Source: CAWKGC01 sp963849005 (lineage in GTDB: Bacteria; Pseudomonadota; Gammaproteobacteria; Burkholderiales; Usitatibacteraceae). Taken from it: DNA of 64,000 bases. The stretch covers positions 558,001 to 622,000 of the forward strand of contig CAWKGC010000023.1 of the NCBI GenBank assembly GCA_963849005.1. The letters run 5' to 3'. The notes below the pieces were generated by a model. It saw only the letters and a list, made by a program, of their open reading frames with translations, had not been told where the DNA came from and made no database searches. This document shows positions 43,373 through 52,004 of this stretch, piece after piece. The position numbers and the translations under genes are program-made. Within the stretch, counting starts at the first letter, position 1; every line of letters begins with the position of its first letter.

Positions 43373-44344
43373 ATGAAGATCCGCACCGCCCTGATCGGCG
43401 CCCTTGCCGCCCTCTGCGCCGCCCCGGCGCTCGCCCAGCTGGAAATCAAGTTCGGCCACGTGGGCGAGCCCGGCTCGCTCTTCGCCGTCTCTGCCGACGA
43501 GTACGCCAAGCGCGCCAACGCCAAGCTCGGCAGCAAGGCCAAGGTCGTCGTGTTCGGCTCGAGCCAGCTGGGCGGCGACAAGGAGCTGCTGCAGAAGCTG
43601 AAGCTGGGCACCGTGGACATGGCCCTGCCCTCCACCGTGATGTCCTCCGAGGCGGATCTCTTCGGTGTCTTCGAGATGCCCTACCTGGTGAAGGACCGCG
43701 CCCACATGGCGAAGATCGAGAAGGAGGTCTTCTGGCCGAAGATCGAGCCCGAGGCCGAGAAGAAGGGCCTCAAGGTGATCGCGGTCTGGGAGAACGGCTA
43801 TCGCCACATCACCAACTCCAAGCGCCCCATCAATACCCCCGCGGACCTGCAGGGCATCAAGCTGCGCGTGCCCGAGGGCAAGTGGCGCGTGAAGATGTTC
43901 CAGGCCTACGGGGCGAACCCCTCGCCGATGAAGTTCTCGGAGGTGTTCACGGCGCTCCAGACCGGCGTGATGGACGGCCAGGAGAACCCGTACACGCAGA
44001 TCTACAGCGCCAAGTTCCAGGAGGTGCAGAAGTACCTCACGATCACGGGCCACGTCTATACGCCGGCCTACGTGACGGTAGGCACGAAGAAGTGGGCCGC
44101 GCTGCCCGCCGACGTGCGCAAGATCCTCGAGGACACCGCGAAGGAAACGCAGGCCTTCGTGTACGAGCGCGCCGCCAGGGACGACGAGGACCTGCTGGCC
44201 AAGATCAAGGCTGCCGGCGTGCAGGTGAACACACCCAACAAGGACGCGTTCATCGCGGCCTCGAAGCCGGTGTATGACGAGTTCGCCAAGGAGGTCGCGG
44301 GTTCCCAGGAGGTCATCGACCGCGCCATAGCCCTCGGCAAGTAG
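43373..44344 (+). CDS. dctP: TRAP transporter solute-binding protein, DctP family
   Basis: 323 aa with a cleavable signal peptide (KIRTALIGALAALCAAPALA). DctP features are KFGHVGEPGSLFAVSADEYA, FGSSQLGGDKELLQKLKLGT and LKVIAVWENGYRHITNSKRP, then the substrate-carboxylate region GIKLRVPEGKWRVKMFQAYG, whose Arg normally clamps an organic acid. A strong GGAGGAG precedes the ATG. It delivers an organic anion to the DctQM pair encoded immediately downstream. Confidence 0.95.
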   Translation: MKIRTALIGALAALCAAPALAQLEIKFGHVGEPGSLFAVSADEYAKRANAKLGSKAKVVVFGSSQLGGDKELLQKLKLGTVDMALPSTVMSSEADLFGVFEMPYLVKDRAHMAKIEKEVFWPKIEPEAEKKGLKVIAVWENGYRHITNSKRPINTPADLQGIKLRVPEGKWRVKMFQAYGANPSPMKFSEVFTALQTGVMDGQENPYTQIYSAKFQEVQKYLTITGHVYTPAYVTVGTKKWAALPADVRKILEDTAKETQAFVYERAARDDEDLLAKIKAAGVQVNTPNKDAFIAASKPVYDEFAKEVAGSQEVIDRAIALGK

Positions 44345-44346
44345 GG

Positions 44347-44838
44347 ATGAATCTCGCGTCGTTCCGCCGGGGATACGAGCGCTTCCTGGAGTGGATCTGC
44401 ATCGTGCTCATGGTCGCGCTCGCCGCCGAGGTGACGGCGGGCGTGATCTTCCGCTATTCCGGCCACTCGCTCGTCTGGTATGACGAGGTCGCGACGATTC
44501 TCCTCGCCTGGGTGACGTTCTACGGCTCGGCGCTGGCGGTCCTCAAGCACGCGCACATGGGCGTGCCGGAGATCGTGGCGATGTTGCCGCCAAGCCTGCG
44601 GGTCGCCGCCGCCGTCCTCGCGCAACTGTGCACCATGGCCTTCTTCGTGCTGCTCGCCTGGGTGGGTTATTCGGTCCTCGATATCCTCGCTTCGGACCGG
44701 CTTGTCTCGCTCCCGGCAGTCTCGGTGGCCTACGCGATCTCGGCGGTCCCGATCGGCGCCGTCCTGTTCGTGGTGGGCCAGCTGCTGGTGTTTCCCGAGA
44801 TACTGCGCGATGCGCGTCGCGAGCGGGAGCCCGCATGA
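44347..44838 (+). CDS. dctQ: TRAP transporter small membrane subunit, DctQ family
   Basis: 163 aa, four hydrophobic helices; ICIVLMVALAAEVTAGVIFR and SLVWYDEVATILLAWVTFYG carry the conserved Glu and Trp pattern of DctQ. It starts 3 bases after dctP and its stop overlaps the dctM start (ATGA). Essential partner of DctM in Na+-driven uptake. Confidence 0.93.
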   Translation: MNLASFRRGYERFLEWICIVLMVALAAEVTAGVIFRYSGHSLVWYDEVATILLAWVTFYGSALAVLKHAHMGVPEIVAMLPPSLRVAAAVLAQLCTMAFFVLLAWVGYSVLDILASDRLVSLPAVSVAYAISAVPIGAVLFVVGQLLVFPEILRDARREREPA

Positions 44839-46118
44839 TCGGCTTCCTCGTCTTCGCCTGCGTGGTCGCGCTGGTGCTGATCAATGTCCCGATCGCGGTG
44901 GCGCTTTGCATCGCCTCGGTCGCGGCGATGCTTGCCACCCAGGGTGTCGCGAGCCTGCCCAACGTGCCGCTGGCGCTCTACCAGGGCGCGACCAGCTTTC
45001 CGCTGATCGCGATCCCGCTCTTCATCCTCGCCGCCGCGATCATGAACACCACGGGAATCTCGCACCGGTTGATCGACTTCTGCCAGGCGCTGGTCGGGTG
45101 GATGCGGGGCGCGCTCGCCCAGGTGAACGTGCTCAGCCACATGTTCTTCGCGGAGATCTCGGGGTCGGCCGTCGCAGGCGTGGCCGCCACCGCGTCCATC
45201 ATCATGCCGGCGATGAAGAAGCGCGGTTACCCGGGCCCGTTCACGGCCGCGGTGACCTCCTCCACGGCCACGCTCGCGATCATCATCCCGCCGTCGATCC
45301 CGATGATCCTCTACGCGGTCATGGCGGGCACTTCGGTGGTGCAGATGTTCGTCGCGGGCATCGTGCCCGGCCTCCTCGCCGCATTCGGCTTCATGGGCCT
45401 GTGCTACTGGTACGCGGTCAAGTACAACTGGCCGGTGGAGGAGATCTTCCAGTGGGGCAAGCTCTGGCGCGCCTTCAAGAAGGCGTTCTGGGCGCTCACG
45501 CTGCCGATCATCATCCTCGGCGGCATCTTCGGCGGCGTGGTCACGGCGACCGAAGGCGCGGCGCTCGCCGTCGTCGCGGCCCTGCTCGTCGGCGGCCTGG
45601 TCTATCGCGAGCTCGACTGGGCGCGGCTGCGCGAGGCGATCATCGACGGGACGGTGCAGACCGGCACGGTGATGCTGTTGGTAGCGGCCTCGGCCCTGCT
45701 CGGCCTCTATCTCACGGAGGTCCAGCTTCCGCAACGGATCGCCGCGACGATGCTCTCGATCACGAGCGAGAAGTGGGCCATTCTCGCGATCCTCAATGTC
45801 TTCTTCCTCATCATCGGGATGTTCCTGCACTCGGCGGCCGCCATCGTCCTGGTGGTTCCGATCGTGATGCCGGCGGTGATCGCGGCGGGGATCGATCCGG
45901 TCCATTTCGGCGTGATCGTGACGCTCAACCTCGCCATCGGCCAGCAGACGCCGCCCGTGGCGAGCGTCCTGCTGCTCACCTGCTCGATCGCGAAGGAGAG
46001 CGTCTGGGACGTGACCCGGGCGAACATCCCATTCATCGGCGTGCTCCTCGCCACACTTCTCCTCGTCACCTACGTGCCGGTCGTCACGCTGGGCCTGGTC
46101 AGCCATTTCTACCGCTAG
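44835..46118 (+). CDS. dctM: TRAP transporter large permease, DctM family
   Basis: 427 aa, about 12 helices. FFAEISGSAVAGVAATASII, TSSTATLAIIIPPSIPMILY and LNLAIGQQTPPVASVLLL are diagnostic of the DctM elevator domain with its Na+-binding loops. With DctPQ it imports an organic acid. The enoyl-CoA hydratase and CoA-transferase genes that follow suggest the substrate is broken down as a CoA thioester. Confidence 0.95.
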   Translation: MIGFLVFACVVALVLINVPIAVALCIASVAAMLATQGVASLPNVPLALYQGATSFPLIAIPLFILAAAIMNTTGISHRLIDFCQALVGWMRGALAQVNVLSHMFFAEISGSAVAGVAATASIIMPAMKKRGYPGPFTAAVTSSTATLAIIIPPSIPMILYAVMAGTSVVQMFVAGIVPGLLAAFGFMGLCYWYAVKYNWPVEEIFQWGKLWRAFKKAFWALTLPIIILGGIFGGVVTATEGAALAVVAALLVGGLVYRELDWARLREAIIDGTVQTGTVMLLVAASALLGLYLTEVQLPQRIAATMLSITSEKWAILAILNVFFLIIGMFLHSAAAIVLVVPIVMPAVIAAGIDPVHFGVIVTLNLAIGQQTPPVASVLLLTCSIAKESVWDVTRANIPFIGVLLATLLLVTYVPVVTLGLVSHFYR

Positions 46119-46124
46119 GACTTC

Positions 46125-46904
46125 ATGCCAGACACCATCCTCGTCGAACGCGAAGGCAACATCGCCACTGTCGTTCTCAACCGGCCGGAAAAGCTGAATG
46201 CGCTCACCAAGTCGATGTGGACGCGCCTGGGCGACGTGTTCCTCGATCTCGATGCCGACGACACGCTGCGCTGCATCCTGCTGCGCGGCGCAGGCGAGAA
46301 GGCTTTTGCGCCCGGCAACGACATCTCGGAATTCGAGCACGAGCGCTCCAACGTCGAGCAGGCGCGCGCCTACGGCAAGGTGATGACGCGCACGATCGAG
46401 GCGATCGGCAACTGCCGGCACCCGGTGGTCGCGCAGATCCACGGCATCTGCGTGGGCGGCGGGCTCGAGATCGCGGGGCTGGCCGACATCCGCATCTGCG
46501 GCGAGTCGAGCCGCTTCGGCGTGCCGATCAACCGGCTGGGTTTGGTGATGGCGTATTCGGAGATCGCCGCCCTGGTCGGCCTTGCGGGCGAGGCCGTGGC
46601 GCTGGAGATCCTGCTCGAGGGCCGCGTGTTCGACGCAGCCGAAGCGAAGGACAAGGGGCTGGTGACGCGCGTGGTGCCCGACGACCAGGTGGCCGCGGAA
46701 GCGAAGGCAACCGCGCAGCGCATCGCCGACGGCGCGCCGCTGGTCGCGCGCTGGCACAAGCGCTTCGCGCGGCGCTTGCGCGACCCCTCGCCGCTCACGG
46801 CCGCCGAGATCGAGGAAGGCTTCGCCTGCTACGCCACCGAGGACTTCCGCATCGGCTACCAGGCCTTCCTCGCCAAGGCGAAACCGGAGTTCAAGGGAAA
46901 ATGA
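46125..46904 (+). CDS. Enoyl-CoA hydratase/isomerase family protein
   Basis: 259 aa. Crotonase signature: VVLNRPEKLNALTKSMW, oxyanion loop AGEKAFAPGNDISEF and HGICVGGGLEIAGLADIRI, whose GGG forms the second oxyanion contact. One of the two usual catalytic glutamates is not at its usual place (INRLGLVMAYSEI), so hydratase, isomerase or another crotonase reaction are all possible. It starts 7 bases after dctM, in the same operon. Confidence 0.88.
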   Translation: MPDTILVEREGNIATVVLNRPEKLNALTKSMWTRLGDVFLDLDADDTLRCILLRGAGEKAFAPGNDISEFEHERSNVEQARAYGKVMTRTIEAIGNCRHPVVAQIHGICVGGGLEIAGLADIRICGESSRFGVPINRLGLVMAYSEIAALVGLAGEAVALEILLEGRVFDAAEAKDKGLVTRVVPDDQVAAEAKATAQRIADGAPLVARWHKRFARRLRDPSPLTAAEIEEGFACYATEDFRIGYQAFLAKAKPEFKGK

Positions 46905-46908
46905 AAAC

Positions 46909-46975
46909 GGGGTCAGGTTACATTTCGTCAATAATGGGGTCAGGTTACATTTTCGCGGAAATGTAACCTGACCCC
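46909..46975. repeat. REP cluster, GGTTACATT variant
   Basis: Two direct copies of GGGGTCAGGTTACATTTC or near (46909-46926; 46936-46953) and one inverted copy (46958-46975), which can pair with either. It lies between the crotonase and CoA-transferase genes of one apparent operon, where it may stabilise or cut the transcript. Confidence 0.9.
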
Positions 46976-46993
46976 GTTTCGCCAAGGAATACC

Positions 46994-48189
46994 GTGGGCC
47001 CATTGAAGGGCATCAAGGTCGTCGAGCTGGCGCAGATCATGGCCGGCCCCACCTGCGGCATGCTGCTCGCCGACATGGGCGCGGACGTGATCAAGGTCGA
47101 GAAGCTGCCCGGGCGGCGACGACACGCGCAGCTACAGCCAGCCGTCGATCAACGGCGAGTCGGCCGCGTTCATGATGCTCAACCGCAACAAGCTCGGCAT
47201 CGCGGTCAACCTCAAGGTCGAGGGCGGGCTGGAAGTGGTCAAGCGCCTGCTCGCGGACGCCGATGTGGTCACCGAGAATTACCGCATGGGCACGCTGGAG
47301 AAGCTCGGCCTGGGCTGGGACGTGCTGAAGGAACTCAATCCGCGCCTCATCTACTGCGTGGTCTCGGGCTACGGCCGCAGCGGGCCCTACGCCGACAAGG
47401 GCGGCTTCGACCTCATCGCGCAGGGCTTCTCCGGACTGATGAGCGTCACCGGGCAACCCGGGCGGCGAGCCGGTGAAGTCCGGTTCGCCGATCGCCGACA
47501 TCAACGCCGGCATCCTCGCGGCCCTCGGCGTGGTCTCCGCACTGGTCAGCCGCGCGACGACCGGCAAGGGGCAGATGGTCGACACCTCGCTCATGGAAGC
47601 GGCGATCCAGCAGACCTACTGGCAATCGGCGATCTACCTCGCCACCGGCGTGAATCCCGAACCCTCGGGCTCCGGCCACATCCTCACCGCTCCCTACCAG
47701 GCCTTCCCGACCAAGGACGGCTGGATCAACATCGGCGGCGCCAACCAGGCCAACTGGGAACGCATCGCCACCGTGATCGGCCTGCCCAAGCTGGTCCATG
47801 ACCCGCGCTTCAAGACCAACTCCGACCGCATGGCGCACAAGCAGGAACTCGCGGAACTGATCGCGGCGCGCACGAAGACGCGCACCTCGGCCGACTGGAT
47901 ACTGAACCTCGAGGCCTCCGGCGTCCCGGTGGGCCCCATCAACAAGATCGGCGAGATGCTCGTCGACCCGCAGGTCGAGGCGCGCGAGATGGTGGTCGAG
48001 GTGAAGCACCCGAAGGCCGGCAAGGTGAAGACGCTCGGGCTGCCGATCAAGTTCTCGGAGACGCCCGGCTCGGTGCGCAGCGCCGCCCCGCTCCTCGGCC
48101 AGCACACGCGCGTGGTGCTGCTGTCGCTCGGCTACAGCGACAAGGAGATCAAGGCGCTGGAGAAAAGCGGCGCGGTGGCCTGCGCCTGA
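46994..48189 (+). CDS. CoA-transferase, CaiB/BaiF family (two frameshifts)
   Basis: About 398 aa, GTG start. Class III CoA-transferase motifs: VVELAQIMAGPTCGMLLADM, VIKVEKLPG, then after a frameshift near 47113 GDDTRSYSQPSINGESAAF with the catalytic-type Asp shortly downstream; a second shift near 47460 precedes SGSPIADINAGILAALGVVS. Both breaks lie in cccgggcggcg and are explained by one extra G each, pointing to sequence error. The enzyme moves CoA between organic acids and likely activates the acid imported by the TRAP system. Confidence 0.88.
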
Positions 48190-48195
48190 CGCAAG

Positions 48196-48662
48196 ATGAA
48201 GTTCGAGCACCTCGTCGAAATCAACGACCCGTTCAATCCCCTGATCGACCCGCTCACCCGCGACCAACTCTGGGCGGGGCTCAAGATGCATGCCGAAGAC
48301 CCGGTGCCCTTCGTGCTCGGTCTCGACAATTGCACGATCGCGCACGCACCGCCGACGGCCTCAAGCGCGAGCTTCGCTTCGGCCGCGTGCCGGTCCGGGA
48401 CACCGTCACGTTCCGTCCCAACGCGCAGATCCACTACCGCTCCGAGGCCTCGCCCGAAGTGCCGGCGGGGACGCGCACCGTGACCATCGAGGAACCGCAG
48501 CCCGGCGAACTCTACGTGCGCTTCGTGTACGAGACCTTGCCGCAGGGCCAGGACCCGGTGCCGCGGGAATACCGCAAGGTGATGGAGCAGGCCTACGTCG
48601 CCGCCGATATCGACGTCATCGGCCACATCCGCCGGCTGGCCGAGGACGGCAGGCTCGGCTGA
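48196..48662 (+). CDS. DUF1857/AtaL-like SRPBCC protein (one frameshift)
   Basis: About 155 aa. It starts MKFEHLVEINDPFNPLIDPL, shifts frame near 48345 and continues KRELRFGRVPVRDTVTFRPN to EYRKVMEQAYVAADIDVIGH. The pattern matches the AtaL-like branch of the START/SRPBCC lipid-binding fold. Function unknown; it may bind a hydrophobic or acyl ligand. It follows the CoA-transferase by 6 bases and ends the operon. Confidence 0.75.
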
Positions 48663-48668
48663 GGCTGA

Positions 48669-48764
48669 GGGGTCAGATGCCGGTTTTTTCGTTGGGACTG
48701 ACCCCGTTTATTCGTCCGGCGCTGGGTCAGATCGCTGGAATAATTGCGTTTGGGATCTGACCCC
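48669..48764. repeat. Degenerate REP cluster with hairpin
   Basis: GGGGTCAG at 48669-48676 faces CTGACCCC at 48698-48705 and 48757-48764. A 10-bp inverted repeat (GGGTCAGATC 48724-48733 / GATCTGACCC 48754-48763) can form a stem. Between two convergent stops, so terminator function is plausible. Confidence 0.75.
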
Positions 48765-48771
48765 GGTTCTT

Positions 48772-50031
48772 TTACCCCGGTTTCTCTCCCCCTATTCCCT
48801 CCAGCGCCTCGCAAGCGCGCGCGACGCCGTCTTCTTCGCGAAGCCTCTCGCCGATGACCGAAGCGCGCCCGGCGTAGCCCGGATCGCCAAGCAGCTCCCT
48901 CAACATGGCCGCAACGCGTTCGGCGCGGTAGCGCTTCGGGAAAAGCGTTAACGAGATGCCGCGCTGCTTCACGCGCCAGGCGTTGTCGGGCTGGTCGTGC
49001 GCATGCGGGACCACCAGCGTCGGCTTGCCCGCGCGCATCGCCTGCGACGTGGTGCCGATGCCGCCCTGGTGCACCACGGCCGCCGCGTGCGGAAACAGCA
49101 ACTGGTGCGGCGCCATCTCGACGGCAATCACGCCTTCGGGCAATGACGGCGGCAGGTTGGCGGGGTCGGGGCCCACCAGCAGCACGCCGCGCATGCCGAG
49201 CAATGCCAGCGCCTTCGCGCTCTCGTGGTAGAAGCTTCCCGCCGCAAGGACGGCAGAGGTGCCGAGCGTGAAGACAATCGGCGCCGGCCCCGCGGCGAGG
49301 AACGCCTGCAATTCCGGCGAAAGCGCATCGGGGCCGTTGTAGAAGACGAAGCCCGTGGTCTCGGTATTGGCCGGCCAGTCCGGCTGCGGCGCGCCGATCT
49401 CCTTCGAGAACAGCGCGAGCGTGAGCCACGGCGAATACTGTTCCTCGAAGAGCGGGTGGCCGCCCGGCGGCAGCCCCAGTTCCCGGCGCAGGGCATGCAC
49501 GGGGGCGAACCATCCCGCGGTGATGCGGTGCGCGAGCCGGACCACGAGGCGCGGCACCCATTTCCCCAGCTTGCCGAGGTGCACCGTTCGCGGCGCCAGG
49601 GGCAGCACCGGCATCTCGTGCGCGGAGAAGAATACCATCGGCGCGAGGTTCGTCGAAGCCCAGCGCAGGCCGCGCTTCTCCGCGAGCAGCGGCGCGGCAA
49701 ACGTCACCGGATGGCTCACCAGCAGGTCGGCGCCGTCGATCGCCGCCTCGAGATCGTCGTAGGCCTCCCGCACGTGCGGCACGATGACTTCGCGAAGAAG
49801 CCTTTCCGCCCCCTCGACGGGGTCCATGAGCGCCGCGACCCACGCCTTGTCGTCGGGGTCGATGTCGGGCCGCACCGCATGGAAGGCAATGCCCGCGCCC
49901 TCGACCATCTCGCGGTAGTAGCCGGGCATGGCCAGGACCGGCTCGTGCCCGCGCGCCTTCAGCGCCAGCGCCAGGCCGAGGTAGGGATAGACATCCCCGT
50001 ACGAGCCCCAGCTGGTGATGACGATGCGCAT
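48772..50031 (-). CDS. UGT/MGT-type glycosyltransferase (GT1)
   Basis: 419 aa from ATG 50031, preceded by GGGAG; an in-frame ATG at 50046 is possible. N-terminus MRIVITSWGSYGDVYPYLGL is the acceptor-side Rossmann fold of GT-B enzymes. The donor-binding half has FTLGTSAVLAAGSFYHESAK and the signature HAAAVVHQGGIGTTSQAMRAGKPTLVVPHAHDQ-like region (about 318-350), where His and Asp-Gln bind the nucleotide sugar. It transfers a sugar to a lipid or small molecule; acceptor unknown. Confidence 0.88.
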   Translation of the reverse strand: MRIVITSWGSYGDVYPYLGLALALKARGHEPVLAMPGYYREMVEGAGIAFHAVRPDIDPDDKAWVAALMDPVEGAERLLREVIVPHVREAYDDLEAAIDGADLLVSHPVTFAAPLLAEKRGLRWASTNLAPMVFFSAHEMPVLPLAPRTVHLGKLGKWVPRLVVRLAHRITAGWFAPVHALRRELGLPPGGHPLFEEQYSPWLTLALFSKEIGAPQPDWPANTETTGFVFYNGPDALSPELQAFLAAGPAPIVFTLGTSAVLAAGSFYHESAKALALLGMRGVLLVGPDPANLPPSLPEGVIAVEMAPHQLLFPHAAAVVHQGGIGTTSQAMRAGKPTLVVPHAHDQPDNAWRVKQRGISLTLFPKRYRAERVAAMLRELLGDPGYAGRASVIGERLREEDGVARACEALEGIGGEKPG

Positions 50032-50058
50032 GCGCGATTCTCCCATGCGGGAAATAAC

Positions 50059-50125
50059 GGGGTCAGAGTACATTTCGGCGGAAATGCAACCTGACCCCGT
50101 TTCCGGGCAAATGTACTCTGACCCC
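50059..50125. repeat. REP cluster in a divergent promoter region
   Basis: GGGGTCAGAGTACATTTC (50059-50076), an inverted copy of the GGTTGCATT variant (50081-50098) and an inverted copy of the first type (50109-50125). Two sequence types of the family occur side by side, between the divergent glycosyltransferase and TauE-like genes. Confidence 0.9.
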
Positions 50126-50144
50126 ATTATCATGGCGGGTCGCC

Positions 50145-50888
50145 ATGTCCACTGCCGCCCTCTTCGCGATCCTCGCGGTCTCCTCGCTCGTCACCTCGTT
50201 CATTTCCGGCATCCTCGGCATGGCCGGGGGCATGATCCTGATGGGCATCCTGCTCGCGGTGGTGCCGGTTCCCGCGGCGATGATGCTGCACGGCTTCACG
50301 CAGCTCGCCTCGAACGGCTGGCGCGCGTGGTTGTGGCGCCGGCACATCGACTGGCCGGTGTTTCGCGGCTATCTTTACGGCGCGCTGGCGGCGGTGGCGG
50401 CATTTACCCTGATCCGGCTGGTGGCCGGCAAGGCAGTCGTGCTGATCGTCTTGGGCCTCACGCCTTTCGTCGCGCTGGTGCTCCCCGAGAGCCTCCACTT
50501 GAACGTGGAAAGGCGCGGGCATCCGGTTGCCTGCGGCGTGATCTGCACCGTGCTGCAGCTCATCGCCGGCGTCTCGGGCCCGATCCTCGACGTGTTCTTC
50601 GTCCGCTCGAAGATGGGCCGCCATGCGGTGGTCGCCACCAAGGCGGCCTCGCAAAGCGCGGGGCACACCATCAAGATCGTCTATTTCGGCGGCATCGTTG
50701 CCACGACCAGCAACGTCAGCGTGCCCATGGCGGCGATGATGGTGGCGCTCGCATTCGTCGGCACGACGTTCTCGCGCTTCGTGCTGGAGAAGATGGACGA
50801 CGCGTCGTTCCGCAAGTGGACGCGCTGGACGGTGATGGCGATCGGCGTGGTCTATCTTTTCAGCGGGGCGTTGATGCTCCTTGCCTGA
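50145..50888 (+). CDS. TauE/SafE-family anion exporter
   Basis: 247 aa, about eight helices with the duplicated TauE layout: FISGILGMAGGMILMGILLA in the first repeat and LIAGVSGPILDVFFVRSKM in the second. Probable inner-membrane exporter of sulfite, sulfoacetate or similar anions. Its ATG is 20 bases after a REP cluster, which may therefore affect its expression. Confidence 0.85.
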   Translation: MSTAALFAILAVSSLVTSFISGILGMAGGMILMGILLAVVPVPAAMMLHGFTQLASNGWRAWLWRRHIDWPVFRGYLYGALAAVAAFTLIRLVAGKAVVLIVLGLTPFVALVLPESLHLNVERRGHPVACGVICTVLQLIAGVSGPILDVFFVRSKMGRHAVVATKAASQSAGHTIKIVYFGGIVATTSNVSVPMAAMMVALAFVGTTFSRFVLEKMDDASFRKWTRWTVMAIGVVYLFSGALMLLA

Positions 50889-50999
50889 AAGCCGGCCGAA
50901 GTCCGTTTGTGGTCCATTGACCCGGCGACAACGCAACGAGATCTGTGTCATCGAACTGAAGGGCTGGCCCGCGGTCTTACGATTGGTCGCGAGGCCCGA

Positions 51000-51167
51000 T
51001 CAATCGGCGAGCTGGCAACGGAGGAGCAGTGATTCGGGAAAAGCCGCGATCATGAAGCACCAGCCCATGCAGCCGTGGCCAACGCTCTCCTGCGCCACGA
51101 GCCAGCCCGCACCGACAACATAGACGGTGGCGACGATCGTAGCGGGGATTGAAAAGCGTAGTTTCAT
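51000..51167 (-). CDS. Putative 55-aa cassette protein, unknown
   Basis: Starts MKLRFSIPATIVATVYVVGA, one hydrophobic segment or signal-like N-terminus, then GHGCMGWCFMIAAF with two cysteines, ending LLLRCQLAD. The ATG is only 16 bases from the GTTAGGC core at 51184, the spacing expected for the first ORF of an integron cassette. Not recognised; coding status rests on position and the clean frame only. Confidence 0.4.
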   Translation of the reverse strand: MKLRFSIPATIVATVYVVGAGWLVAQESVGHGCMGWCFMIAAFPESLLLRCQLAD

Positions 51168-51183
51168 CGCCGATCTTCGGGAC

Positions 51184-51250
51184 GCCTAACGTTTACGGTG
51201 AGGGGCGCGCGCTGCTCTTGCGCGCGTCCCTATCGACTGTGCGGTCAGGC
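51184..51250 (-). other. attC-like site 1
   Basis: On the minus strand it opens with GCCTGAC and closes with GTTAGGC. Inside is a 12-bp stem (AGGGGCGCGCGC with GCGCGCGTCCCT, one G-T pair) around a 7-base loop, as in folded attC sites. Confidence 0.6.
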
Positions 51251-51316
51251 CTTTCAATAGCGCGGTCCGCCGATGAGCGACACACCGCGCCAAGGCCGCC
51301 TAAGCCAAGCCATCGC

Positions 51317-51802
51317 TCATGGCTGGTCCACTATGGGGATATTGTCGATCGGCGGGCCGACTTTGAGATAAAGCGAGTAGGTCTTGCGATCAGCGGGCGG
51401 CGCCGGAAACTTGCCCCACCAGTTCCAGGTCGCTTTTGGCTTGATCGTTGGCTCAAGCCAGCCGCCGCCGTCCCGTGGAGTCGCTACCTGGTTTCCCCTG
51501 TCATCTTTAAGCACAGGATATTTTGTATTGCCCGAAACCACATAGGTGTGTATGTAGCCCTGCGCATCCACCAACGAGAGCTTCGCCGGTTTTTCTCCGT
51601 TATTGCGAAAACGGACTCGCACTGTCAGCACGCCGTCTTTCCGGTTCGACTCGATCACCTCTGCGACGATTCCCTCGACATCGAGTTCTCGCGTGGCGAG
51701 CGGCTTATCACCCTGTTTGGACTGCGCCTCCGCAGGCGTCACCACGGCGAAGATTGACGCGGCGAAGAGCAGGCCCACAATCGCAAAGAACGTTCTAGTC
51801 AT
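51317..51802 (-). CDS. Secreted hypothetical protein in a candidate cassette
   Basis: 161 aa with a clear signal peptide (TRTFFAIVGLLFAASIFAVV then PAEAQ). The mature part has a beta-sandwich look: VLTVRVRFRNNGEKPAKLSL, GYIHTYVVSGNTKYPVLKDD, and a Pro/Trp-rich end KATWNWWGKFPAPPADRKTY. This resembles small exported Ig-like or DUF domains that bind metal or protein partners, but no family is recognised. A good ribosome site (GGAGGGAG) precedes the ATG. attC-like site 1 lies 67 bases past its stop. Confidence 0.75.
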   Translation of the reverse strand: MTRTFFAIVGLLFAASIFAVVTPAEAQSKQGDKPLATRELDVEGIVAEVIESNRKDGVLTVRVRFRNNGEKPAKLSLVDAQGYIHTYVVSGNTKYPVLKDDRGNQVATPRDGGGWLEPTIKPKATWNWWGKFPAPPADRKTYSLYLKVGPPIDNIPIVDQP

Positions 51803-51885
51803 CGAACTCCCTCCTTTGGATTACACCAATACGACTCAATAGAATGCGCCACATGGTCATGGTTTCCACAACGCCGCCTCGAAAG

Positions 51886-51975
51886 GCCTAACGTCTGAAA
51901 TCAGCCGCGGGCCCGCACAAAGTATGCGATGGCTCGGCGCTCATGGCCCGTCCGTACTGGATTGATGGGTTAGGC
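51886..51975 (-). other. attC-like site 2
   Basis: On the minus strand GCCTAAC (51969-51975) pairs perfectly with GTTAGGC (51886-51892) over a 90-bp interval with further complementary patches (GGGCC/GGCCC types). It starts 30 bases past the stop of the oxidase-like gene. Confidence 0.65.
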
Positions 51976-52004
51976 AGCAATGGTACCCAATGGATATACG
52001 CTAA

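Noticed and set aside
46909..46975. CRISPR-like array of direct repeats
   Set aside because: Only two direct copies plus an inverted one, spacers of about 10 bases, no cas genes; these are REP elements.
44730..47003. A 757-codon minus-strand frame opposite dctM and the crotonase
   Set aside because: His/Arg/Asp-rich composition; the opposite strand carries well-conserved TRAP and crotonase genes.
50889..50999. A further attC site after the 55-aa cassette ORF
   Set aside because: No RYYYAAC/GTTRRRY pair could be found between the TauE-like gene and position 51000.
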